From Flavobacterium praedii (GTDB taxonomy: Bacteria; Bacteroidota; Bacteroidia; Flavobacteriales; Flavobacteriaceae), in assembly GCF_026810365.1 (NCBI RefSeq), contig NZ_CP113948.1:2753001-2817000 (forward strand): a stretch of DNA of 64,000 nucleotides, written 5' to 3'. A program made the translations under genes and the position numbers. Below are positions 49,542 to 58,213 of this stretch, one piece after another (positions within the stretch are counted from its first letter, which is position 1; the number at the start of each line of letters is the position of its first letter). A model generated the notes under the pieces. That model was not told the origin of the DNA. It did no database searches and worked only from the letters and a program-made list of their open reading frames with translations.

Positions 49542-49561
49542 TTTGACACAAATTTGACACA
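49542..49561 (+). promoter_or_regulatory. Tandem TTTGACACA pair near attR
   Basis: TTTGACACA occurs at 49542-49550 and 49553-49561, 11 bp apart. A matching pair lies near attL at 23645-23664, at a similar distance from its core. Confidence 0.55.
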
Positions 49562-49570
49562 GCTTTTTTT

Positions 49571-49615
49571 AAAAAATCTCGTTAACACCAGTATTCATAA
49601 GGGTTAACGAGATTT
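49571..49615 (-). terminator. Element-borne terminator for tRNA-Ser
   Basis: GTTAACGAGATTT (49603-49615) is the perfect complement of 49574-49586 (13 bp). On the minus strand the hairpin is followed by a T-run. It lies right after the tRNA 3' end and replaces the terminator displaced to 23504-23543. Confidence 0.75.
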
Positions 49616-49617
49616 AA

Positions 49618-49634
49618 GCAGAGAGGAAGGGATT
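49618..49634 (+). other. attR core (17 bp)
   Basis: GCAGAGAGGAAGGGATT is identical to attL (23550-23566). It covers the 3' end of the tRNA-Ser gene, so integration restores a complete tRNA. Confidence 0.85.
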
Positions 49635-49705
49635 CGAACCCTCGATACAGTTACCCATATACTAGCTTTCCAGGCTAGCTCCTTCAACCACTCGGACACC
49701 TCTCT
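49619..49705 (-). tRNA. tRNA-Ser(GGA)
   Basis: Read on the minus strand, the 87-nt gene has a 7-bp acceptor stem (AGAGAGG/CCTCTCT), D-arm, anticodon stem CTAGC/GCTAG with loop CTGGAAA (anticodon GGA), the long variable arm of a class II tRNA, and T-loop GTTCGAATC. CCA is not encoded. It serves as the integration site of the element. Confidence 0.95.
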
Positions 49706-49766
49706 ATTTTATTTTGGTGTGCAAAGAACACTAAAAAAAATGAATTTTGAAAGTAAAAAATCAATA

Positions 49767-50795
49767 TTATTGCATTTCTCCTCTTAATGAAGTTTCGAAA
49801 ATAGTTTTAAACTCATTCTGAGGTATATTTTGTCCCAATAAATACATTAATTTGGTAATTGCTGCTTCTGTAGTTATGTCTTTTCCTGAAATAATCCCAA
49901 GATTTTTCATAGTGGTGCTTGTCTCATATTGACCCATACTCACACTGCCAATAGCACATTGAGTCACATTTATTACATGTAACCCTCTTGCAATTGCTTT
50001 TTGCAATAAGAATAAAAACCAATCTTCTGTAGGTGCGTTTCCAGCACCGTAGGTTTCAAGAATGATTCCTTTTAAGCTTTTTATATTCAAAACTGCAGAA
50101 AGAACTACTTCACTAATTCCCGGAAACATTTTTATAATAGCAACATTGTTATCCAAATGAGTGTGCACTTTAAAAGCAGCCTCTGGTTTTGTACTTAAAA
50201 ACAAATCTGAATTAATTTTTAAATGTACTCCAGACTCGACTAAAAAGGGATAATTAGGAGCAATAAAAGCCCTAAAATGTTCTGCATTTATTTTGGTTGT
50301 TCTATTACCTCTGTATAATTTATATTCAAAATAAAGACAAACTTCTTGAATTATTGGCTTTCCGTTTTCTTGTAAAGCTGCAATTTGAATGGCTGTAATT
50401 AAATTCTCTTTAGCATCTGTCCGCAAATCTCCAATAGGCAATTGAGAGCCTGTAAAAATAACTGGTTTAGAAAGATTTTCGAGCATAAAACTCAATGCAG
50501 AAGCGGAATATGACATCGTATCGGAACCGTGCAATACTACAAAACCATCAAAATTATAATAATTTTTTTCTATAGTACGAGCCATTTCAGCCCAATGCTC
50601 AGGATTCATATTTGAGGAATCAATTGGTTGATCAAAAGAAAAAGTTTCGATTTCACAATCCAATAATTTCAACTCGGGAATATTATGAAGGAGTTTACTA
50701 AAATTAAAAGCTTTTAAAGCACCCGTTTCAAAATCCTTGCGCATACCAATGGTTCCACCGGTATAAATCAAAAGAATCTTCGATTTAGAAAACAT
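49767..50795 (-). CDS. ansA: L-asparaginase, cytoplasmic type I
   Basis: The 342-residue enzyme hydrolyses asparagine to aspartate and ammonia. It has the two family signatures: IYTGGTIGM near residue 11 with the nucleophile Thr, and FVVLHGSDTMSYSA near 88 with the second catalytic Thr-Lys region following. There is no signal peptide, consistent with the cytoplasmic type. It overlaps the upstream acyltransferase gene by 11 bp. Confidence 0.93.
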   Translation of the reverse strand: MFSKSKILLIYTGGTIGMRKDFETGALKAFNFSKLLHNIPELKLLDCEIETFSFDQPIDSSNMNPEHWAEMARTIEKNYYNFDGFVVLHGSDTMSYSASALSFMLENLSKPVIFTGSQLPIGDLRTDAKENLITAIQIAALQENGKPIIQEVCLYFEYKLYRGNRTTKINAEHFRAFIAPNYPFLVESGVHLKINSDLFLSTKPEAAFKVHTHLDNNVAIIKMFPGISEVVLSAVLNIKSLKGIILETYGAGNAPTEDWFLFLLQKAIARGLHVINVTQCAIGSVSMGQYETSTTMKNLGIISGKDITTEAAITKLMYLLGQNIPQNEFKTIFETSLRGEMQ

Positions 50796-51921
50796 CGGTG
50801 TATTTTAACTTATTGACAACAGGATTTGCATACATATCCAAAAAACCTTGTTTTGCAACAGGATGTTCATGATCAATACGCAGCTCTAAACGTCGTTCAA
50901 ATAACAATTTTTCGTTTTCGGTATACGAATGAGCAAATCGATTCGAATTGTTTAAAATGTCGTAAGCAATAAAATTAGTCGTCCATAATTTGTAATTTAT
51001 CAAAATGGAATCGTCAATTACTTGTGCCAATGCTTGTACCTGCTTATTAGTAGTATCTACATTTTTAATAATATCATCAATTTCGGTATCTAGAACGTCC
51101 CCAATATGTATATGTATCCTTTTCTTTTGGCCGATAATCCCACTCAATAAAGTTTTAAAATCTTCATTTTTTTCCTTAATATAAACTTCATTGTTTGCTT
51201 CGGCTAACAACTGAGGCATTTTCAAAGCATCTGTAGGATCATATTCATATGAAATAGAAACAGGGACAATTTTAATCTTCTTGAAATAGTCCATAATATT
51301 AGGCTCGTCAGATCCCATGGCTATCATTTTCAAAACACCTGGATTGGTTGCGTCATTCCCATCTTTAGTTCTTCCTTCCCGTTGCGCTATCCAAACCGAA
51401 CGGTTTTCATGCAACATTAACTGTGCCATATAATCCGAAAGTAATTTAGAACTCACCAGCAATTCCCTTGGCGTTAAACCTCTTTGAACTAAAAAATTCC
51501 TATTTAATTTCGATAAAATTTTCAAAAATGATTTTTTAACCAAATTGTCTCCAATGGCCGATGAAGTCATATCCAAACCATGCTCAAACAAACAAGCATT
51601 TAATAAAGTAGTATCTAGAACAATATCACGATGATTCGAAATATAAAGGTAAGCGGTGTTTTTTTCTAATTTTTCGAAACCTGAGGTCGTTAAACCTTCA
51701 GAGCTTTTTTCTAATACTTGCTGAACTCCATAATAAATAAAATTACATTGAAAATCACGAATAGAATGAGTTTTGCGAAGCTGCTCTTTCCAAACTTCAT
51801 CGTCTTGCCCCGGAAAACAAAAGTTCATCAAAGCTTTCATCATCGGATGATCAATAACTTTTATTATTCCATCGTTTATTTCAGAGTCATAAAAAGATCG
51901 AATTGCGTCAAATTTATTCAT
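50785..51921 (-). CDS. 1-acyl-sn-glycerol-3-phosphate acyltransferase-like protein
   Basis: The 378-residue protein has the PlsC-type acyltransferase motif HxxxxD (ISNHRDIVLDTTLL, about residue 104) and further conserved elements (FLVQRG; VWIAQREGRTKDG). Proteins of this length and type in Bacteroidota are thought to acylate glycerophosphate-like or lipid A-related substrates. I start at 51921 (MNKFDAIRSFYD); an ATG at 51954 adds 11 residues without sense. The gene is coupled to ansA. Confidence 0.82.
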   Translation of the reverse strand: MNKFDAIRSFYDSEINDGIIKVIDHPMMKALMNFCFPGQDDEVWKEQLRKTHSIRDFQCNFIYYGVQQVLEKSSEGLTTSGFEKLEKNTAYLYISNHRDIVLDTTLLNACLFEHGLDMTSSAIGDNLVKKSFLKILSKLNRNFLVQRGLTPRELLVSSKLLSDYMAQLMLHENRSVWIAQREGRTKDGNDATNPGVLKMIAMGSDEPNIMDYFKKIKIVPVSISYEYDPTDALKMPQLLAEANNEVYIKEKNEDFKTLLSGIIGQKKRIHIHIGDVLDTEIDDIIKNVDTTNKQVQALAQVIDDSILINYKLWTTNFIAYDILNNSNRFAHSYTENEKLLFERRLELRIDHEHPVAKQGFLDMYANPVVNKLKYTDVF

Positions 51922-51984
51922 TTTGGATTTCAATTTAGTTGGACAAAAGAACAAAAAAAATATTAAAGTTAAGAAGAATCGAAG

Positions 51985-52764
51985 TTAAAAACCGAATATT
52001 TGAATAGAATTACCCGTTGTTATCCTTGCAATATCGTTTACCGAAAGACCATAAATTTGTGCTAATTTATCGGCAACATTAATTAAGTAACTGCTTTCGT
52101 TGCGTTTGCCGCGATACGGAATTGGAGCTAAATAAGGAGAATCTGTTTCAAGAACAATATGCTTCAAATCGATTTGATGCAAAAATTGATCTATTTTTCC
52201 ATTTTTAAAAGTAACTACTCCTCCTATTCCCAACTTCATATTATAGGATATCGCTTGCAAAGCCTGTGCATACGTACCCGAAAAACAATGGAAGATTCCA
52301 AATAATTCAGGAGATTTTTCCTCTTCTAAAATTTCAAAGATTTCATCGAATGCCTCGCGACAATGAATTACGATAGGAAGTTTATATAGTTTGGCCATCT
52401 GAATTTGTTTTCTAAAAGCAATTTGTTGCTCGGCCAAATGTGTTTTGTCCCAATACAAGTCAATTCCTATTTCTCCGATAGCGACAAACTTTCTCTTGGC
52501 CAGCTCATTTTCTACATGTTGCAATTCCTCCAGATAATTATCTTTTACATAAGTAGGATGCAAACCCATCATTAAGAACACATTGTTAGGATAATCCTGT
52601 TCTAAATCATACATGCTTTGGGTACAGGAAGAGTCAATTGCAGGTACAAAAAAACGACTAACTCCATTGTCAATGGCGCGTTGCATCATTTCGCTTCGAT
52701 CTTGATCAAATTCCTCTGAATATAAATGGGTATGAGTATCGGTAAGTATTGCTTTTGTTTCCAA
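51985..52764 (-). CDS. tatD: TatD-family metal-dependent nuclease
   Basis: The 259-residue protein shows all TatD metal-binding motifs: TDTHTHLY near the start, GEIGID (about 97), IHCREAFDE (about 132), HCFSG (about 158) and LETDSPYLAP (about 206). These enzymes are 3'-5' DNA exonucleases involved in DNA repair or turnover. The gene is separate from the acyltransferase by 63 bp and likely in the same transcription unit. Confidence 0.93.
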   Translation of the reverse strand: METKAILTDTHTHLYSEEFDQDRSEMMQRAIDNGVSRFFVPAIDSSCTQSMYDLEQDYPNNVFLMMGLHPTYVKDNYLEELQHVENELAKRKFVAIGEIGIDLYWDKTHLAEQQIAFRKQIQMAKLYKLPIVIHCREAFDEIFEILEEEKSPELFGIFHCFSGTYAQALQAISYNMKLGIGGVVTFKNGKIDQFLHQIDLKHIVLETDSPYLAPIPYRGKRNESSYLINVADKLAQIYGLSVNDIARITTGNSIQIFGF

Positions 52765-52903
52765 GTTTAAAATTTAATGCTGCAAAATTACTCGAAAAAA
52801 CGGGCTTTACCAAAAAAGGAATTCCACAAAGATTATTTCACAAAAATTCACAAAGAAAATAAAAGACACGCAAAGACTTATAAAAAAGCATGCATAAAAA
52901 GAA

Positions 52904-52943
52904 AACACAGATTTACACAAATTAATCTGTGTAAATCTGTGTT
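52904..52943 (-). repeat. 16-bp perfect hairpin between anti-sigma and tatD genes
   Basis: AACACAGATTTACACA (52904-52919) is fully complementary to 52928-52943 with an 8-nt loop. The surrounding 267 bp repeats words such as CACAAAGA and TTTGCGAA and has no convincing ORF. It may terminate the sigma operon. Confidence 0.6.
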
Positions 52944-53031
52944 CAAATTACCTTTGCAAATATTTTAAATTAATCTCTGCGAATCTTCGCGTAATCCTTT
53001 GTGCATCTTTGCGAAATAACTACGTAAAAGC

Positions 53032-53757
53032 TTAATCCAAATCTTCCAACAAAGCATCAACCTCATCATTCCCCTCGAAATCTTCAGGAATAGTCAATAA
53101 CAATTCCTTACACGCTTTATAGTCTTTTTGTTTTAGCTTACTCAAAGCCAAACTCCAAATCGCCTTGTTTTTATAAATGGAATTACCCGATTTCAATTCA
53201 TTAAAAACCAATTCTGCTTCTGGCAATCTGTTCTCTTCAAGCAAAGCAACACCATAAAAATACTGAATCTCGGCACTACTATTCGTTTTCAAAATCGTCT
53301 CAAAAAGCGGAATTGCTGATTTATATTGCTTGGCATTAAAAGCATCCTGAGCCAATTTCAAATTATCATTTGCTTCTCCCCTCTCTGTAAAAAATGCAGC
53401 ATCAGGATGGTTATAATCCTCAAAAGTTGGATCCGAATTTTGATTCAAAAACAACAACCCAAACAAAACCGCCACCGAAGCCGCCGCAATATAATACCAC
53501 GGTTTCAAAGCCACCACTTTTGGCTTATTCTTTTTAAAATGCTCTTTAGAAATTCCTTTTAAATTCTTCTTAAACGCTTTTAATTCATCCGCTTGACCAA
53601 ATTTATTTTCCAAATGAAGCTGCAACTCTTTGTACGTTTCAAAAGCCAATGTCAAATCTGGATGATCTTTTAATTGTTGCTCAAAAGCCATTTTTTCTTC
53701 GATGGTCATTTCGCCTTGAAGATATTCATCAAATTCCAAAAAGTGTTCTTCGTTCAT
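53032..53757 (-). CDS. Membrane-bound anti-sigma-like TPR protein
   Basis: The 241-residue protein has an N-terminal cytoplasmic helical part (EHFLEFDEYLQGEMTIEEKMAFEQQL), a membrane helix at about 86-105 (YYIAAASVAVLFGLLFL) and a periplasmic TPR region (about 130-235). The N-terminus resembles the sigma-binding domain of zinc-less anti-sigma factors. It starts 2 bp after the ECF sigma gene, so it is very likely its partner. Confidence 0.75.
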   Translation of the reverse strand: MNEEHFLEFDEYLQGEMTIEEKMAFEQQLKDHPDLTLAFETYKELQLHLENKFGQADELKAFKKNLKGISKEHFKKNKPKVVALKPWYYIAAASVAVLFGLLFLNQNSDPTFEDYNHPDAAFFTERGEANDNLKLAQDAFNAKQYKSAIPLFETILKTNSSAEIQYFYGVALLEENRLPEAELVFNELKSGNSIYKNKAIWSLALSKLKQKDYKACKELLLTIPEDFEGNDEVDALLEDLD

Positions 53758-53759
53758 GG

Positions 53760-54344
53760 CTAGGTATTTTTTATAGATTTAAAGCGATTGGTTTCTTGAA
53801 TCCATTGTGTCAATTGACCAATGCAAAGCGATTTTTTCTTGCGAACATAACCATACGTTACAGCCAGTTTCTGGGCAACTTCCTCCATCGACGGAAGCGT
53901 AAAACTCAGTTTCAGCAATTCTTGGCATTTATCACCCAGTTTCTCAAACATCATATCATACAATTGCTGTTTCTCATCAAAATGTTCTGTTTGCAAAACC
54001 AACTGATCAACAGATTCAGGAATAGATACTAAATCATCCTTAATTGTTACCCCTTTATTCGATTGTTTTTTCAACTCATTGAGCCACTTTCGTTTACACA
54101 ACAAAAAAAAGTACGCATCAAAAGGACAACTCAATTTTAATTGTTGTGCTTTGGCTTGATTAAAAAGCAAAATCATCACTTCTTGAACCACATCCTGCGC
54201 CTTATCTTCATCACCCGAATTGTTCTTTATATAATGAACCACCTTTGGCACAAACTTCTTATAAATAGCATGAATAATCGCCGAATCATTATTCGCTAAT
54301 CCTTCAATATACATTTGGTCAAGATGAACAGTCGTTGAGGCCAT
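53760..54344 (-). CDS. ECF-type RNA polymerase sigma factor
   Basis: The 194-residue protein has sigma region 2 (DEDKAQDVVQEVMILLFNQA, about 46-66, followed by FDAYFFLLCKRKWLNEL) and a region 4-like helix-turn-helix (SMEEVAQKLAVTYGYVRKKKS, about 151-172). It is transcribed divergently from the lipoprotein/PKD/CHAT genes and is a good candidate to control them through the 35-bp repeats at 54586-54846. Confidence 0.85.
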   Translation of the reverse strand: MASTTVHLDQMYIEGLANNDSAIIHAIYKKFVPKVVHYIKNNSGDEDKAQDVVQEVMILLFNQAKAQQLKLSCPFDAYFFLLCKRKWLNELKKQSNKGVTIKDDLVSIPESVDQLVLQTEHFDEKQQLYDMMFEKLGDKCQELLKLSFTLPSMEEVAQKLAVTYGYVRKKKSLCIGQLTQWIQETNRFKSIKNT

Positions 54345-54434
54345 AAAAAACTTTTCCTCGAAAATACTAAAAAAAGAACGAAAACCACCGCATATTTTCG
54401 TTTATGAACAAATGCAATCATTTGGGCGTAACCC

Positions 54435-54489
54435 CATTATGAAAAGAGGCCAACTGTGCTTTGCGCTTATTCGGCCTCTTCTCATAATG
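54435..54489. repeat. 17-bp inverted repeat, GC-richer than surroundings
   Basis: CATTATGAAAAGAGGCC (54435-54451) pairs with 54473-54489 with one mismatch. The next 60 bp (CGGGCTATCTGGGCTACTTC and on) are also GC-richer than the region. This may be a small dispersed palindromic repeat. Confidence 0.5.
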
Positions 54490-54585
54490 CGGTCGGGCTA
54501 TCTGGGCTACTTCGGTAGCTTCCGTCTATCCCTTACGCGCATCACGCAAATCAAGATATTTAGTGCAAAAAATAAAATAAATAAA

Positions 54586-54846
54586 AACAGGGGTAACAAT
54601 TATAAGACCAAGTTGATATAACCCTATAAATTAATAATTGGAGTATTTAAAACTTTTAGATTATGGAAAATTTAAAAAAAATAGGAATCACTTTTATCAA
54701 TAAACTTTGGACATTAATTACCCGATGAAAAAAAAATTAAAACAAGGGTAACAATATCAAACCTTAATTGATATAAGAATGAAATCAGAAATTAAAAAAA
54801 GAATTTTCAAAAACAAGGGTAACAATATCAAACCTTAATTGATATA
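54586..54846 (+). promoter_or_regulatory. Three 35-bp direct repeats with GGGTAACAAT
   Basis: Copies 2 (54741-54775) and 3 (54812-54846) are identical over 35 bp and 71 bp apart. Copy 1 (54586-54620) is diverged but keeps GGGTAACAAT and TTGATATA. GTAACA with a downstream GATATA could be ECF sigma promoter elements or operator sites. Tiny frames in between (for example 21 codons from 54664) are not supported. Confidence 0.5.
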
Positions 54847-54929
54847 GACAAAAGAACCGTAATTAACAACCCGAGTCTGAAACAACCTCTTGAACATTTT
54901 CAAGACAGATTCAAAAAAAATTAGAAATC

Positions 54930-55919
54930 ATGAACAAGAATTTAAAATCAATCGCATTATTATTTTTAGGAGCCATTTCAATGACGAGCTGTACTAATGA
55001 CGAAACTCCAAACACCGAAATCCCGAATATTCCAGCAACAGCAACGGAATTTGCAACGGTCAGAACAGAAGCTTTAACCAAGCTGAAACAAGAATTCACC
55101 ATTACTGAAGCTTCAGGCAATGTAACACTAACAAGTGCAAAAGGAGTAAAAATCAACATCAACAGAGATTACCTTCGCAAAAACGGAGTTGCTGTAACTG
55201 GCCCTATTAAAATTGAATATGTAGAATTGTTTGACAAAGGACACATGCTAGCGGCCAACAAACCTACCATGGGATTAATGCCAAACGGCGACAAAAATTT
55301 ACTAATCTCAGGAGGTGAATTCTACATAAAAGCATCTCAAGATGGAGTAGCACTTGAATCTATAGCCAATATGACCCTTCTTGTCCCAACTTCTTTAACC
55401 GATGGATTAGACACAGCAATGACTCTTTGGATCGGTAACACCGAAGATGCTGACAACCTCGTTTGGAAAAACGCTGTCGATGCCACAGGAACAAACGGCG
55501 GAAAAGGAGGAGTACAAGGAGAAGGAAACAATTATTATGTCTCTTTCGGAAACTTTGGATGGACGAACGTGGATCGGTTTTACAGCGATCCAAGACCAAA
55601 AACTACAATTCTTGCAGCAGCACCAACAGGATATGACAATACGAATTCAGCAATTTACTTGTCCTATGATGGTGAAGGGCAAAATGCGCTAGCCAAACTA
55701 GACACCTATACAGCAGCAGGTTTGTTCAGTGAGCACTACGGCCAAATTCCAATTGGGCTGGCTTGCCACGTAATCTTTGCGACCGAAGACAACGGACAAT
55801 GGAGATGGGCTATCAAAGGAGTAACAGTTGCAGCAAATGATGTATACACCTTCACTCTAGCGGAAACAACTGTAGGTACAGAAGCCCAGTTAATAGCTGC
55901 AATCAATGCTATTCAATAA
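54930..55919 (+). CDS. Lipoprotein of unknown function
   Basis: The 329-residue protein has a lipoprotein signal with lipobox SMTSC (Cys near 22), followed by a Thr/Pro/Asn linker and a beta-rich exported domain. No catalytic motif is recognised. It lies behind the 35-bp repeat array and opposite the ECF sigma gene, so it may be a regulated surface lipoprotein. An intrinsic terminator follows. Confidence 0.7.
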   Translation: MNKNLKSIALLFLGAISMTSCTNDETPNTEIPNIPATATEFATVRTEALTKLKQEFTITEASGNVTLTSAKGVKININRDYLRKNGVAVTGPIKIEYVELFDKGHMLAANKPTMGLMPNGDKNLLISGGEFYIKASQDGVALESIANMTLLVPTSLTDGLDTAMTLWIGNTEDADNLVWKNAVDATGTNGGKGGVQGEGNNYYVSFGNFGWTNVDRFYSDPRPKTTILAAAPTGYDNTNSAIYLSYDGEGQNALAKLDTYTAAGLFSEHYGQIPIGLACHVIFATEDNGQWRWAIKGVTVAANDVYTFTLAETTVGTEAQLIAAINAIQ

Positions 55920-55944
55920 GTTACAAATTCAAATAAATAAAGAA

Positions 55945-55975
55945 AGTGGTGATTTGCTCACCGCTTTTTTTTACA
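55945..55975 (+). terminator. Terminator after the lipoprotein gene
   Basis: AGTGGTGA (55945-55952) pairs with TCACCGCT (55958-55965) with G-U tolerance, followed by a run of T. Confidence 0.75.
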
Positions 55976-56038
55976 TTTAAAAATAATTTGAATTTAAAAA
56001 AGTTCCAAAACTATAACGACCGACCAAAATAACCCATT

Positions 56039-57988
56039 ATGAACAAATCGCTAATAGTCTTTTTTATTGCTATTTCATTTCCATTTTACGCACAAGTAAA
56101 AGTAAAAGATACCATTACCCGAAGAGCCAATATTGGATACGAACAAAAAGCAAACACAGTTACTTACAAAGCCGAAACACCTCCGTTGATTCCAATTGCA
56201 GGAGCTCCTAAACCAAGTTATTCTTACTTATGGGAATTAGGTGATGGCCAATATAGCAAAGAAGCTGAACCCAAACATGTTTACAAAAACAAAGGAACCT
56301 ATACAGCACGATTGACTGTAACCAACAATTATGACAATGGTAAACCTCCCGCTACGCGTCCCAAAAAAGTAGTAGTTAATGATATTGAAGACCCCAATTA
56401 CAAAGACATTGCTTCAATTGCTGATCAAAACGGCTTGTCCATTTTTAAAAATTGTGACCCCATTCCAGATCAAGAAATGCAAGTGGTGGTGAGTTATGCT
56501 AACCTAGAAAACTATGTTACCAACGGAAAATTGTATCTCTTTTTTAACGAAAAACAATTCAAAAACAACAATTTTGAATTACAGGAAGTACGACCTTATG
56601 CAGGAGAAAGATCCGTGAAGGAAAATAATATTGTTTCGGCAGATGACTTCGACAATTCTAATCGGTATTTAGCTTCAACTGAAACATTGGCTTTAAGCAA
56701 AAAATATTTAGAGACCACAGACGAAACCGACTTGGATTCTACTTTATTAGCTGCAAAAAACAGTTATGCAGCGGTTTCCATTCTAGAAATAGACGACCAC
56801 AATCCAGGAGAAACCCGAAATGTTTTTTATACTTTCAAAACCACTCCCGAAATGCTCAAAGACACCAGTGCTACCATAACTATGCGTAGCATTTATGTAC
56901 CCAATCGAAGTTTTAAAAACCATAAAATAAAAAATCTAGAAATGGAAATTGTCACTTCCCACGATCCCAACAAAATGGGCTCTAATGGCAGTTTTATGAA
57001 TTATAGATTGGTGCGATTCAAAAGAGTCAAATTTAAAACGAGTTTTCAAAACAATGGCGAGGGACCCGCTCGAAAAATTCAACTTGAAACCGACATCCCA
57101 GATATGTTTGACAAAACCTCTTTGAAAATTGAAAGCATGTATCCCGAATGCCCAATCTGTCCCAAGGGTGAAGTAGCCACAACCAGCTGTTTGGACGTTA
57201 TTGAAAGAGAAACACAGATCTTTTTTGTTTTCAGGAATATCTATTTACCCGGAAGCAACCAGAAAAATGTAAAAGAAATCGACAGTACCAAAGGTTTTGT
57301 GAAATACTCCATGAAATTTAATGAAGACTTTCACAAAATAAAAACCAAAAGCAGAACAGCCATAATTTTTGATAAAAACGAACCTATTATTACCAATTAT
57401 GCTACAACTCGATTCACTCCAGGAATATCAATTGGCGCCAAAGCAGGCTATAATTTCTACACCAATTTAGACCATTCCAAAAGTTATTTTATTGGGGCTA
57501 CAATTTCACCTTTTAAGTCTTACCGTTATTATGGACAAGCCGAGTTTTTAAATAGTTTCACATCTTATAATGGTGCATCAACAGTTGTTGACCAAATTAA
57601 CCAAAGTACTGGAGTTGTAAATTTAAACCGAATTACAACCACAGTCGAAAATAAAAATATCAATTGGGAAATTCCTGTATTGTTTAGATACAACTTATCC
57701 ACTTATTTTGGAGTTGGAGCTGGATTTCAGGTAAACATGAATATTTCCGAAGAAGAAACCCAAAACATAAAAACGGAAGTGTACGAAGGAACCACCGATA
57801 AATTTTTATTACGAACAGAATACTCCTCGATAACAACAAAAAACACGTCCCCCGAATTAAAATCTGGGTTATTACTTGATTTTACAGCTGGATTTGCAAG
57901 AATTGGCCCCAGTTTAGGAGCGCGTTATGTATTCAACTTTGACAATGATTTTAATTATATTCAGTTGTATGCTATCTGGAAGTTTTAA
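56039..57988 (+). CDS. Exported PKD-domain protein with C-terminal beta-barrel-like region
   Basis: The 649-residue protein has a signal peptide (MNKSLIVFFIAISFPFYAQ), a PKD domain at about 60-110 (YLWELGDGQ, AEPKHVYKNKGTYTARLTV), a long middle region with Cys-rich CPICPKGEVATTSC, and a C-terminal 190 residues of alternating strands like an outer-membrane barrel (GISIGAKAGYNFYT to LYAIWKF). Function is unknown. A role in envelope assembly or protein-protein contact at the surface fits the domains. Confidence 0.7.
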   Translation: MNKSLIVFFIAISFPFYAQVKVKDTITRRANIGYEQKANTVTYKAETPPLIPIAGAPKPSYSYLWELGDGQYSKEAEPKHVYKNKGTYTARLTVTNNYDNGKPPATRPKKVVVNDIEDPNYKDIASIADQNGLSIFKNCDPIPDQEMQVVVSYANLENYVTNGKLYLFFNEKQFKNNNFELQEVRPYAGERSVKENNIVSADDFDNSNRYLASTETLALSKKYLETTDETDLDSTLLAAKNSYAAVSILEIDDHNPGETRNVFYTFKTTPEMLKDTSATITMRSIYVPNRSFKNHKIKNLEMEIVTSHDPNKMGSNGSFMNYRLVRFKRVKFKTSFQNNGEGPARKIQLETDIPDMFDKTSLKIESMYPECPICPKGEVATTSCLDVIERETQIFFVFRNIYLPGSNQKNVKEIDSTKGFVKYSMKFNEDFHKIKTKSRTAIIFDKNEPIITNYATTRFTPGISIGAKAGYNFYTNLDHSKSYFIGATISPFKSYRYYGQAEFLNSFTSYNGASTVVDQINQSTGVVNLNRITTTVENKNINWEIPVLFRYNLSTYFGVGAGFQVNMNISEEETQNIKTEVYEGTTDKFLLRTEYSSITTKNTSPELKSGLLLDFTAGFARIGPSLGARYVFNFDNDFNYIQLYAIWKF

Positions 57989-58213
57989 AAAACAGGAAAA
58001 AAAACTGTAGCTAATAAACAACTGCAATTTCACTGATTATTATGAAGAAGCATTTTATGGCTTTATAGAAAAAATAGATTAAATTCTACCAAAGGTATTT
58101 ATGGAATAAAATCTGCATTGGCCTAAGAAAAAGCATTAAACTTTAAATTTCTGATTTAATTTCTTTAATTTCGTTTAAAATTGTTACTGTATTTAGTAGT
58201 AAAATAAAATATA

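Larger units (their letters stand above)
23550..49634. mobile_element. Integrated temperate, probably tailless phage in tRNA-Ser (about 26 kb)
   Basis: The bounds are a 17-bp direct repeat (GCAGAGAGGAAGGGATT at 23550-23566 and 49618-49634), of which the right copy is the 3' end of a tRNA-Ser gene. A tyrosine integrase gene lies next to the right end, transcribed away from the tRNA side. A repressor with a divergent early promoter, a replication primase-helicase, a late operon with candidate structural genes, and endolysin, holin-like and spanin genes make it a phage, not a conjugative element. I see no terminase, portal, head-tail connector, tape measure or baseplate gene. Many proteins have a single membrane helix, as in phages with an internal membrane. 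All main genes look intact, so it may be inducible. Confidence 0.85.

Noticed and set aside
23550..49634. Integrative conjugative element
   Set aside because: ArdC-like sequence is common on conjugative elements, but no relaxase, coupling protein or type IV secretion genes are present, while endolysin, holin-like and spanin genes are.
52777..52968. 63-codon frame after tatD
   Set aside because: It is built from CACAAAGA-type repeat words and the 16-bp hairpin, so it is probably non-coding.
54664..54729. 21-codon frame and other mini-frames between the 35-bp repeats
   Set aside because: They are AT-rich, unsupported and differ between repeats; likely chance frames in a regulatory region.
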